A stretch of DNA of 64,000 bases from Loxodes magnus (lineage: Eukaryota > Ciliophora > Karyorelictea > Loxodida > Loxodidae): the NCBI GenBank assembly GCA_946699065.1, contig CAMPDV010000079.1, positions 558,001 through 622,000 on the forward strand, read 5' to 3'. The position numbers and the translations under genes are program-made. Below, in pieces: positions 41,719-55,165 of the stretch; the stretch's first letter is position 1; each line of letters begins with the position of its first letter. Below the pieces are notes generated by a model, which worked only from the letters and a program-made list of their open reading frames with translations, ran no database searches and was not told the origin of the DNA.

Positions 41719-43103
41719 TCATTTGCTTTCGATTTTCTCAGTCTAAGTCTATATAAACCAGTAGAAGTATTCTTGAAACAGATTTTCTGATTTTGCTTTT
41801 CTGATGTTTTCGAATAAAAGTTCATATTAATATGAATTGTGACTGAATAAGTTACTTACATTGTTAAATATTAAACTGCACTCATTTCTTCATTTGTCGA
41901 AATGTGATGCAAATATGCTAAGGAAGTCTAACAAGCCTCGCAACTACAGCCTTCTTAAACTTTCTCCTCCGAATGTTGATACATTGAATCCTTTAAGTTA
42001 ATAGATTTAGAAGCCAAGTATATTTTTTCAGTAAACATGCTTTCTTGTTCTAAATTTTACTTTTGGATTGTATTTTCTTCTAGATACTTTTTAAATAGTT
42101 CAAAATCAGAGCAATAATTAGAAATTTTGAATTTTTCAGCCAAATCTAAAGGATATCTTGAAGTACAAATATCAGCTCCATATTTTATTGCATGCAAAAC
42201 CTCAACTGGATTACCTCTTCCTGACACTACTTTTAGAAAATTATAATTCTGACTATTTATGAATTTCGCGAGCTTTTCCATATCAATATTTTACTCAAAC
42301 TAATTAGTCTCTTCATTCTATTTTCCCTTTTAATGCTTGAAATCCTCTTTTTGATGCATTAAAGTTCCTTATTTTATATTTTCAAGGCATTCTAACGTTT
42401 ACCGGACAACTTATGTTCTTAATAGCTATAACTTTCCTTCTTCAGACATTAAATCACATCCACCTATATAAAATCCTCCAACTATCTAACTAATATCAAA
42501 CCCTTGGTTTTGGAATTCCTAGAAGCAATAATAGTACTTTGTAATTAGCTTCTCTCTTACCTCTAAACTTTACCCTCCTTGAATATTGCATAGCATATAG
42601 ATTTTTTATCCGTTTTTTTCAGTTTAAAAGCTCCCTGTCCTGACTTATTCTATCATTTATTTTATGTTTTCATATCCTTAATTAATAATTCTCCAACTCC
42701 TTTTTTTCCCTACCGCAATAGGTTAATCTTCAAGGAAGGATACAAAGAAATCAGGCCTAGCCAATTAAATGAAGGTGATATAGTTTTTAAGCGTTATTTC
42801 AATATTCTTAGATTTTAAGGGAGTTATAGTAATCTTATCTCTATTTTTCGTTCCTTATATAGTAGCTTCTTCTTTTATATCCGATAGAATGAAGAAATTA
42901 TTTTGAGTATCTTGATTAATAAACTATCTAAGGGGGATTTAGCTTAGAACATTTTCAAGTTTATACATCTAGGTTAGAGAAAGAAGAGATATGAAATTGG
43001 TAGATACTGGTTTGAGCAAATGAGGTATGGCTCCATTCATAGTATATAGAATGTAATTAGGCAGCTTAGATGAAAGCATATGATTTTCTTTATTAATTTG
43101 CAT
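41719..43103 (-). CDS. Queuine tRNA-ribosyltransferase accessory subunit (QTRT2-like)
   Basis: 455 residues of a TGT-family protein. Visible blocks: MLCNIQGGQSLEVREK, DISQIVGGFYIGG, KVVSGRGNPVEVLHAIKYGA, DICTSRYPLDLAEKF, and the zinc site EGCSCEACQTSLAYLHHI followed by TNE. The CxCxxC plus His pattern and the absence of an obvious catalytic Asp pair in the RGNP region point to the accessory subunit QTRT2, which pairs with catalytic QTRT1 to insert queuine at tRNA position 34 at the mitochondrial surface. A 17-nt intron (41843-41859) precedes the last exon; spliced length 456 codons including TGA 41719-41721. Confidence 0.85.
41843..41859 (-). other. 17-nt spliceosomal intron in the QTRT2-like gene
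   Basis: GTAAGT...TTCAG. Splicing yields QYLTIHNSYQYELLFENIRKA, matching the conserved C-terminal helix of QTRT2; the unspliced frame leaves the family and has no nearby TGA. Confidence 0.85.
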
Positions 43104-45690
43104 TCAAATTTATTAATTTCTTTATTTTTGGAAAAAATAGGACTATCTATTACTAACTGATTTGGCTATTTTATTTAAAGGTAGTTAATCTATATGATAG
43201 GAAGAGAGAGATTTAAACTTAATATTCATATAACTGGCAGCAATAAGTTCATTTCTAATAAATTTTTATCATATCAAAATGATTTTTAGAATAAGGCTTA
43301 AATTATAAGCTTTTTATATATTAAGCAAGGCTTTATATCAAACCATATTTATGTTTAAAAAACCGTTAGAAGTTCCCTTCTTTCGATGATGCTTTTAAAG
43401 ATATTTTAACAATTATCGATTTTCTGTCATTTCTAGTTTAGATATATAAATTGAAGGGAAAACAACTTTAAATAATTTATTTGATATATATTCATATCTT
43501 TTAGCCTATTTTCTCTAAATTGATTTGAATAGCATCGTTACTAGCTATCGATAATTCAATCTTTTTATTAGCTTTATATAGCATAATTATCATCTGGATA
43601 TCTTTCTTTCCCAAATTTCTCTATACATTATATATAGTTAAGCTAAAATAATGCTTTACTTAGACTAGTAATCTAAATAGTAATAATCTTGGCTTACCAT
43701 GTTACTTACTACTTAGATTAAAAAGTTAGATTTTCAACTTAAAGAATTTACTTAAAATTAATCAGTCAATTTTATAATTTTAAGGATAAAAGAATAGAAA
43801 AAATGTACTTAAGGAAGAAAAATATTTCAAGAAATTACAGAAAAAATGAAAGAATTTGAAAAGTAAAAGCAGGCTATTGCCTTAAATGGTATTTTTCCAA
43901 AATAAATATCAAACTTATTAAAAGAAAATATTTGCTCAATCAAGATAAGATAATACCTACGTCTTCCCATAAAAAATATATAAAAGTATTCCAATCGTGA
44001 TATAGCTCATATAAATAAAACTTTATTTTAAGCTATTGCTTATCACAAGCGAAATGACTAATATATCAATTATAATTATGGTTTAATATCTGATTATGAA
44101 AGCATCACAATCTAGTAGCATGAAACTATGATATTTAAAGCCTTTTAAATACCCTAGATTTATCTAACTAACTTATAAAATAAACTTATAGAAGGTTAAG
44201 CTATAATTTCTATAATTCTCTATTCTTAAAATACTCCTCGTAGATGAAAGTACTTTAAGAGTGATCATACTATTTTAATATAGTTTTAAGTTAGTATATC
44301 AAAGAAGCTATAGAGATGACTAATTTTAATACTAACATACAAATTTAAGCAAGTGCTAGTGACTTACTATGATTGCACTAAAAAGTAAAATTTTTGTCAT
44401 TTTATCTTATTGAGACTCGATTAATGAATTCAAAGAGTATCTGTAAGATAATTAATAATAGTTAATATACCATTTAAATAAAGGTAGTTTTTCATGCTTC
44501 TAAAATTATTATATTAAAAGTAAAAATATTTAGATTGATTAAGTTAGAGATGCTATATGTATCTTTCACTTATCTGAATCTGAATATTTGCTAGTTGTTT
44601 TTATCTAAATTACAAAACTCTATAATATAGATTCCTTCTTTCTATTGTCTGTGTTATTAAATTCGGAATGATTCTTAAATATAATTTTAGATTTCCTTTA
44701 TTTTAGGTGATTTAAAGAAAAAAGTAACTTTCTAAAAGAAATTTCATAGTTTCCCTCAGGCAGAAATTTTATTGATCTCTAGTTATATAAGCATATCTTT
44801 TATAGGTTGCTATTATAATATTTTGGCAAATGTGCCGTTACTACTGAAAGAATTATTTAACCATAAAAGGGTTATTCCACAACTAATATTTGAAGTTTTG
44901 TATCTCTATAAAAATCCTTTTGAAATAATAATGTAACCTTTAGTGAAATGGCAACTATAATTTTAAATAACTTCAATCTAAATCTAAAAAGAATATGCTA
45001 GAATATAATCAAAATTACTTTTTTTGGCTTTATTTTAGGTATTAAAAAATAAGCTATAACTTATTCTGAATCTTATTAAAGTAAAATGTTGTAATTTGTA
45101 TTTAAGATCTAATAAATAAGGCTATAATAAGAAAAGTAAACCTAGTACTTAAACTTAAATCAATTTCATTAGCACTACATAAAAATCTTTGATAGGGTTA
45201 GATGATTGAAATATAACGAAGATAAGTAAATTCTTGATGATAGAACAATTGAAAGAATTATAAAGCACTAGCTAAATTTAAGCTTGAAGCCGTTATGAAA
45301 TTCTTAAAATGATTTAAAATGAATTATCAACTGAAGCATTTTACAAAATAGATTAGTATTAACATATAAAAAAAGGTATTAATCATATTTTATTTCTTAT
45401 TTAGTAAGGTCAAATGCTCCTTTACAAAATAAGAAACTAATATTAGTAAAATTAATAAAGGAATCCAAATTTTTAATAATGCTTATTTAGAATTTTAAAG
45501 TAATCACAAAATATGCTAAAAGAGAGTATCAAACTCTTAGAAATTGCAATTAAGTTTTACTAATGATTTATTACTTCATGAATATAAATTAGGTAGATTA
45601 CCATTAAAATGTATTTGATGCTTTATAAAAGTTTGCTATAAATTACTAAGTTTTCGATTAACTTAATAATGTATAATAAATATTAATTTT
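43104..45690. other. Probable coding remnants, frame-broken
   Basis: Plus strand. From an ATG at 43846 a frame reads MKEFEKQKQAIALNGIFPKQ and on to about 44,200. A second frame from about 44,210 to 45,270 has equally good composition (DESTLRVIILFQYSF, VRDAICIFHLSESEYLLVV, KYNEDKQILDDRTIERIIK). A third follows near 45,280 (SRYEILKMIQNELSTEAF). They could be one gene with unplaced introns or a decaying gene. No family recognised. Confidence 0.33.
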
Positions 45691-47565
45691 TCAGTTGTTT
45701 TCTTCTTCCATAATTTCCTCTACAACTTCTTCAATAACTTCTTCTACTTCAGTATCAGGGGTACTACTACTTGATGATGAATGCTTTTTTACTTAACATG
45801 CAGTACCCATAAGCCATATGTCCTCACCTGCTTTCTTAGCTGAAGTTATTTCAGTCACACATTTGGCTATTGTTGCAGCTGTCACAAGTAAAATGGTAAG
45901 TACTAATAAGAAAACTAGTAGAGACTACCTACCGAACCTTTTAACAAGCTTTCTGATTAAAACAACTCCAAAAGAACTACAGATGAAGGTTATAATAGTG
46001 AGAGGTATAGCATATGATGCTATTATTGCTCCTGCAATTGAATATTCTATAACCAAACTCAAACTTGTTATTAAAATTAAGGTTGAAGTTGTTGATCTTG
46101 CGATTTCTGGAAGGACTCCCATTTGAAGCATCATCGGATTTAATATAGGTCCACCTCCTATTCCAAAAAGACCTGCAAATAATCCGGCTACCAGTGAAAT
46201 AAATCCGTACTTCAATCCAAATAAATAAGGCCATCTGACGTCACCTTCCTCAAAATGGAATCCAGCTAATGCTTTCTTTTTGTAGCTTTGCTGATTAAGA
46301 TAGCAACCTCCTAAAGTGAAAATAACACAAAGAAGACCAAAAGAGCCTAAAACAATATAATATTCATCTCCACAAAGTTCAATTCCTGCAATTGACTTTA
46401 GTTATTTACCTCCTTACAAAAGGGAGCATAGAATTTAAAAAGCCAAAATTCCTATTACCAAAATAACTTTCTCCCAAGGCAATTTTCTTGCTTCTTTTTT
46501 GTACATAAGCTTTAATTCTTCACTCATCTCTTGGTCTTGTTTTTCAGTTGGATTCATGCCCTCTTATTTAGGTAACATTTCTTCAAGTATTTATTCTTAA
46601 TCCCCAGTATTTTTAATCTCACTTTTAAGTTTCATTTACTCTTTCTCTTATCCATTTTTTTCTTCTTCTTACTTCTGCAAAATCAAAATTGGCTAATCCC
46701 AGACGTGCTAATCACTCTTTTAATCTTTTTCCGAGTCTTAATCTGATTGAATTTTATTAGAACTTGCTTATGCATCCAGATTATTTGCAGTTGAAGAACC
46801 TTGAATAGTTAGACTAGAATTTTTATTTTCTAAATTATCTTTTTTATTTGTTTCTTCAACATCATAATTATTATTACTATCAGTACAAGTAGGTTATTTT
46901 ATAATGCCTTCCTCTTCTATAGCCTATGTTTCTAATTATTTTTCCTTTTATTTTTACTCTTCTTCCTGCTTTTTTTTAAGTGACTCCTTCTTAAAAATGT
47001 TTATTCCTTATTAGAGAGTTTTAATAGCTGATAATATTAACGTTACTGTTAGTCCTATGTAAATAACAGCTGAAGGGAAATACGTGTTTAATATCTTTCC
47101 TATTCTTGCTCCTAGTAGCATACCAGGTTGTAGTACCATTGCTGCCTCAAAATGAACTAGAGGCCTGACAACTCTTGGGTAATATGGATGCTTCATACTT
47201 AGGGCTGTAGTGACTCCTGAGACAACTCCTCCGAAAATTAAGGTTTATGATAAAGGAGCTGATTCAGTTGGCTGAAAATAAAAAAAAATTAAAAGCAAAG
47301 GAACGTAAATCGAACCTCCACCAAGTCCTACTGCATTTGCGAGTACAGCTGCGAATGCTATGGTGACGAATCCTATCCATTCAACCCAATACATAGGCCA
47401 AAGTGTTTTATGCTTACAATCTCCCTTTTCATCTGGAGTTTAGCCCTCACAATGATAAAGTTAAGGGCAATCCTCATCTTTATGGCAAGTCATTGAAAGC
47501 TTAGAATAGCTTAACGCTAATAATGACATAAAAGTTAGAATCAGTAGAAATCTTTTATTCGACAT
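45691..47565 (-). CDS. TauE/SafE-family sulfite/anion exporter
   Basis: 624 residues. A signal peptide-like helix is followed by a short Cys-rich lumenal segment, then the first TauE/SafE half with ANAVGLGGGSIYVPLLL, LIFGGVVSGVTTAL and HFEAAMVLQPGMLLGARIG. A roughly 190-residue charged, Gln/Glu-rich cytosolic loop separates it from the second half with AGLFAGLFGIGGGPILNPMM and EIARSTTSTLILITS. The two glycine-rich motifs are the family's inverted structural repeats. The acidic C-terminus ends TGA 45691-45693. Family members move sulfite, sulfoacetate or other organosulfur anions; plant and protist forms are poorly characterised. The length of nine T residues at the minus-strand run near 47,284 must be exact for the frame. 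Confidence 0.87.
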
Positions 47566-47938
47566 ATTTATTATAAAATTCGTTGTTAAGATGTAATTAA
47601 TTTTTACTAAAATCAACAATTAACGAAATTTTAACTTGCCATTAAATTACTAGTACTAAATTACGTAAATGAGAAACCCTATTTTGAAGACATAGACATC
47701 CAAGAAAAGTATTAAGAGTAAAATATTTTACTTCTCAGTCCTTATTCAATTAAGAAAATTAGATAATAAAGTTAATTTCTTCATATCTGTGGACTTAAGA
47801 AATTTTTGAATATTGAGTAAAATTATTTTCTATTAAAGAAATTAAATAAACGCATTTAACGTTTATTATGATGTAGACTATAACATTCCAAATTTAAGTA
47901 AACTTTTATAGATAGAAGTTGCTTTTTAATAGTATCCC

Positions 47939-49030
47939 TCAAATATCAAAAGTAACTCTTACTTTAATTAGACTCATTTGATCGTAACATTGGTTTAAAT
48001 TAATTATCTGATTAATCTGATACCCTTTTTAAGTTCTCAACTACTTTAACACATCGTATTTAGAGTTTTTACTTGCTGAATAAAAATTTTCCCAATTTTT
48101 TCCTTAAATATCATAAAATTAAAATGCATAGCTAAGGCTCTTATCTGCTTTTAATTATCTCGATAGATATACAGAAATTTCTATCTTTTTACGCTCATGA
48201 TGTTCTTACTTAATTATCTTCTCTTAATGATTAATATAATTTTTTCTCTCGCTCTGTTTTATTGATAAAATGTCTTAATAAAGCAACTATTAAAACCTTT
48301 AGATTTTCCAAATTTAATATTATTTCTTTCAACTTAATCAAGCAAAATCTTTTAGCACATCTAATCTGTTGATATTTATATTTCCTAGCTTTCTAATTCT
48401 AAACATTTTTTTCTAGCTACTTTAATTTAATTCGGCAATTTAAGATATTACTTTAGGCTAATTACTTTTAGATACAATTTTGATAATTATCTTGCTCAAA
48501 AGATATTCTAATTTAAAATTTTGCAAAGAAATCGGTAAATTGAATCCAAAATATTTTTAGTTATATTAAATGTTAAATAAAAAATATGAAAGAACTTTAG
48601 GTTTGAGAAAGAGACTTTTAAATCTATTTTGCAATAAATACTCTATCACTTCCTAGCCTATGTTCTTATAATATCGTTTACTATTTAAAACTTCACTAAA
48701 ATGACAGTTGATTTTTAGATGATATTATTAACATTTTTTTTAATTTGATTACACTCTACCCTTAGATATTACAAATATACTATTCTTCATTGGTTAAACT
48801 ATATTAAAATGATCTAAATGCTAACTTTTCATATAAATTAGACTTAAAATGCTTAAATATGAATATATTCGGCTAAAATTATTAATAAACTAGCAAACTA
48901 ATATACTCTTTGAGTTTGTGACTGCTTCACTTAAATAAATTTAACTCTCATTTAATTTTAACTTTTCTGCCAAAAGTAGCCATTTTTGCTTATATAGCTT
49001 ATTTTGAATTTCTAAGCAATGAATTTACAT
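47939..49030 (-). CDS. Hypothetical protein, 363 residues
   Basis: A continuous ATG-to-TGA frame with high-quality composition: MQIHCLEIQNKLYKQKWLLL, KSQHLDHFNIVQPMKNSIFV, NIGQEVIEYLLQNRFKSLFL, KVISQIAELNQSSQKKMFRI, KNWENFYSASKNSKYDVLKQ. Four or so internal TGAs read as Trp. Neighbouring frames are Gln-rich or low complexity. The sequence is mostly helical with no clear membrane segment or catalytic motif. Its stop lies about 370 bp from the start of the TauE/SafE gene. Confidence 0.5.
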
Positions 49031-49338
49031 TTTGACTATTTTCATACTATGAAATATTTTAATTAAAATTAAAGTGATAGTGATATGAGAAAGAAGTAGC
49101 AGCAAACTATATAATGTTCATCATTTTAAAGTCTATTTATTATACATATAGTTTGCTAATTTGATAAGTTGGAATATATTTATCATTAAAGGATTTATAA
49201 AGTCAGGAATAGAGTTCTCAAAGACTTTCTAATATAAGTACTTTCATTAATGAGTTTTCTTATAGCATTCTATTAATTAATTCATATCATCCTATTGTTT
49301 CGTTTTTAATGCAAGTTTCATCATTAATCATTCAAAGC

Positions 49339-49848
49339 ATGATACTAATTAAATTTAGTAACCGAAAATATTAAAACTTAAACAGAGAAATTTATCTTTA
49401 TTAATCCTCCACGAAATACTACTTCATGCTTTAAAAACCACTTGCAAAGATATGATAATCATTTGATCTTATTAATCAATTAAATGAACCTTTTATAGAT
49501 TATACTTGAAACTTATCTGTATGTTTCCTAATGTGTAACTAAAGGGATTATATTAAACTATATAAAGATTAAGAATTACTAAGCTTAAGGAAATATTAAA
49601 TGAGTTAGATCAGTTATAAACTCTAAGTGATATTTAGATATGCTCTTATATCAAAAATCATAATCTTCTTAGCATATCATTCTTACTCGAAAAATAAAGA
49701 TATTAATATACCAAATAACGAATGATGTATTTAAAGCTAATAGTGCCATAGTTATTATATAAAACAAAAAAGCTTAAATTCTAGCAAATAAATAAATCTT
49801 TAATTGAAGTAACTCCAAAGAGTTAAAGTGATTTAAATCGAATTATGA
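49339..49848 (+). CDS. Hypothetical protein, 169 residues
   Basis: ATG-to-TGA frame with coding-like composition (MILIKFSNRKYQNLNREIYL, LAKIWQSFDLINQLNEPFID, YHSYSKNKDINIPNNEW). It lies just upstream of the decayed RLK copy 3. I recognise no family. Confidence 0.42.
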
Positions 49849-50399
49849 TATTGCTTGGTCAAAAGTTTAAGAATAGTTTATATCATTATTATATATATCT
49901 ATAATGATAAGTTTTGCTTTAAGTCTTCATTAGGAGTGAAATAATTCAAAGAGCTAAAAAAATAGAGTATATATTATAAATATTTAGAAAGTATCAATAA
50001 CACTTTGCTATATGTTTGAATATAACATGATAAGTAATTTACTTAAAATAGAGATAAGAAAATAACTAAGTTTATTAATTATTTACGTTTGGCTATAATT
50101 TAAAGATATATACCTTTTATTTAACCAGCCATATGATATTAAGTTTAATTGAAAAGGCTCTATACAGGAATAGTTTATACTAACTTTTAAATTATTGTTA
50201 AGAAAACAGACTAAATGTAAATGAAATCTAATTTGCAATTATCATGCGTGCTTATAGTATTCTGACTGAGATATAATCTTTGCTTTTGCAAGATTTAAGA
50301 AAAAATACCTGACTCTTAAATTTTAAAAACTTCAATATAAGGAAAAGAAAATCTTATTTAATTCCTATGTATATATTTGATAAATAGGCTATATATAAA

Positions 50400-52585
<2,186 letters not shown>

Positions 52586-53099
52586 CGAAAAATCTATAAC
52601 AGAAGCTTTTGCTTGATATTCATAATAAATTATTATTAGAATACTTAAAGATCATAATATGATTATCAATAATAGTGAAACTTCGATAGACGATAAATCG
52701 GTTACTCTATAAAGTACAAAAAAATAAGCAAATTTTTAGAAATTCACTTAATTAATTTCGACATCTATTAAAAAGGTCTTATAAGTGTAATCTAAGTAAA
52801 TTAAATTAAGACTTACCAAAGCCTGTCTTCTTTTTAGCCTATATAAAATATAGATTAGTATATTTATAAATTCAGAATTTAAATTGTAGTATTAAAATTA
52901 TATTATCATATATTTATGAAATTTTCCTTAAATAGATAAATTAAATTTGTATATAATACTTTAAATTTAACATTTAAAAGGTATTCAATTTTAGACTATC
53001 AAAATAGCTTCTAAATTTTAACTGCAAAGCTTTCATATACTCTATGAAATAAAGTAGCATACAAATCTGTGTTTCAATCTTAATATTTGAATATATTTA
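52586..53099. other. AT-rich gap
   Basis: No gene, repeat or RNA feature recognised between RLK copy 3 and the coiled-coil family copy A. Confidence 0.3.
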
Positions 53100-55000
53100 T
53101 TTTTGCTAAATATTTTAAGGCTTAAATTTAGATTTATTTTTATATACCTCTAGTGTTTGATTCAAGAAAGAAAATTTATGGAGATTTGTTTAAAAGTTCA
53201 GTTTTTATATCTTTTTAATTCACTAAAATTCAATTACACTGGTAAGCATAATGACATAATCTCAGCTTTTCTTTAGCATAATCTTTCTTCGGACTATCTA
53301 AGATTTATTAAGAAGAAAGATTAAAATGAGACATATTTTTGAATAATTAAATGGAGGTGCTTATTTCTGCTACTTTATGCAATCCTTTGATTACTTATTC
53401 ATAAAGCTTTTCATATATTATGATAATTTAGCAGATTTTCTTAAATTATTGTTCTAGATTCTACTTTATTTTCTTGACTAAGCTTTATTTTCCTTACTAT
53501 TTTTCAATTTTTCCAATTATTTTTTCATTTAGTTTTTAAAAATATCAAGCATTTTAATTTTTTTCATCTTATCTTGTACTTTTAGTGATTTTTTATTTTC
53601 TTAAAAATTATAAATATTTTACTTCGCTTGATTATTGTCCAAAGTTTCCATATTCCTGCTATAATTTTCTAAACTCTTCATTTTATATTGGTCTGATTTG
53701 TTCGAATTTCTACCTAACAAGCTGATCATGTACTCAGAATTTTAGATATCCTTAAATTACTAGGATTGTAATCCTTGAAGTAGAAATAAAGTTGAATTTA
53801 CTTTATTTTTTGCTATTTTTTAACTTTTAGCTTTTTTATTAGATTCTTTAAAACTATATTATATAACTTTATTATACTTGTGCTCTTTTCACTTAATTTA
53901 ATAAATTTTAGTTATATCAACTTCAAACATAGTTTTAATTTGTTTTATTTGAGTAACTGCTTTTTAGATTCTTTTATTTAATTACTTGGTTTATTTATTA
54001 TTGAGGATTTTACTTTTTATATCATTAGTTCTTCTTTTTGATAAGCTGTAACTATTAAATTAGAAGTTAAATTTATTAATTAGCTTTTTGTATAAAATAT
54101 TCTTGGTTGATTCTCTTTATTTTGTTTGTTTTTCTCTCATTTCCTTTAATTCTAGTTATTTTAACTATTTATCAAGAAATTTAACCAATTTTTTATTTGA
54201 TTAACTCAATTTTTTAAGCATTATTAATCTCATTGCTTTGTTTAATAGCTATAAGTATTAAATATTTTAAATAAGCATTGTCATTCTTTTTTAAACTTTA
54301 ATTTAAGATTTCTTAACCTTTTAATCAGCTTAAATGATGATTTTTATATTTTACAATAATTACCTTAATCTTTGCAAAAAGCTTTACTAATAAACATTTT
54401 CTAAATTTTAATCTTCACTTCTTAATCTTTGAGCTGAATAATTTAATTTAAATACATTCCTTTTTATATTATTTCACCCTTACTACTTAATCCATTTATA
54501 AGCAAGTGGATTATTTCATATATCAATTTCTGAATTTAAATTTCCTGCTTGTACCTAACTTTCATCAATAACACATAGATTACTTATTCTTTTACATATA
54601 ACTTTAATTTTACATCTAATTAGTTTTATACTTATCTCTTTAGAGAATTGATTAAGATTTATTTATTTGTTAGTCTTTATATTACTTATTAAAATATTAG
54701 TTTCATTAGTACTTTTTCCTTTATGATTTATATGTTTAAATCTTTTAAATGTAATTATAAATTATCAGATGCCATAAATATCAACTACTCTACGCTTATA
54801 AGCAGTTCTTTTTAAAGATAAGTATTTTCTTCTTATTTTTCATCTAAAAATTTTATTTTTTCTTCATATAACTGAATCAATAAGAATGAATTCCTTTAGT
54901 CATATTTAAGCTTAAACAACTCTCTTTAAAAATGATGTTACTTATCTTTCTTATAATTATAAACTACTTATTTCTATGTGTTTCATAACTGTCTTTAATT
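53100..55000 (-). pseudogene. Coiled-coil family copy A, frame-shifted
   Basis: A Lys/Gln-rich coiled-coil sequence matches copy B at the right end of the window: KNILYKKLINKFN versus NNLYKKLVNNLN, VNSTLFLLQGLQSQQFKDIQNSE versus INSTLVPAEIVQGLQSYQFRES, and KFEQIRPIQNEEFRKLQQEYGNFG versus KFEQIRQIQNEEFLKLQQEYGNFG. At about 53,720 copy A lacks one base (GAGTAC-ATGATC) and changes frame in the middle of this conserved block. The upstream part (54.0-54.9 kb) is one frame of about 350 residues. Function unknown. Boundaries are approximate. Confidence 0.6.
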
Positions 55001-55165
55001 TATATAAGTAGGAAAAGCATCTGCTTTCTATTCTAAAGTTTTATTCAAATCTACCTACATTCTTAATATGCCTTTCTTTATAAATATTTCCTATTTAAAT
55101 ATTATCCAGAAAGTTACTCAATTTTTAAAAACTAATAACTAAATTTTCTAAAATAAGATGATAAA

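Noticed and set aside
42600..42720. Apparent intron in the QTRT2-like gene near the GKK motif
   Set aside because: It came from miscounting an A7 run; with seven As the frame is continuous.
45818..46234. Overlapping plus- and minus-frame ORFs over the TauE/SafE gene
   Set aside because: Shadows of the second TauE/SafE half; only one minus frame carries the GIGGGP motif.
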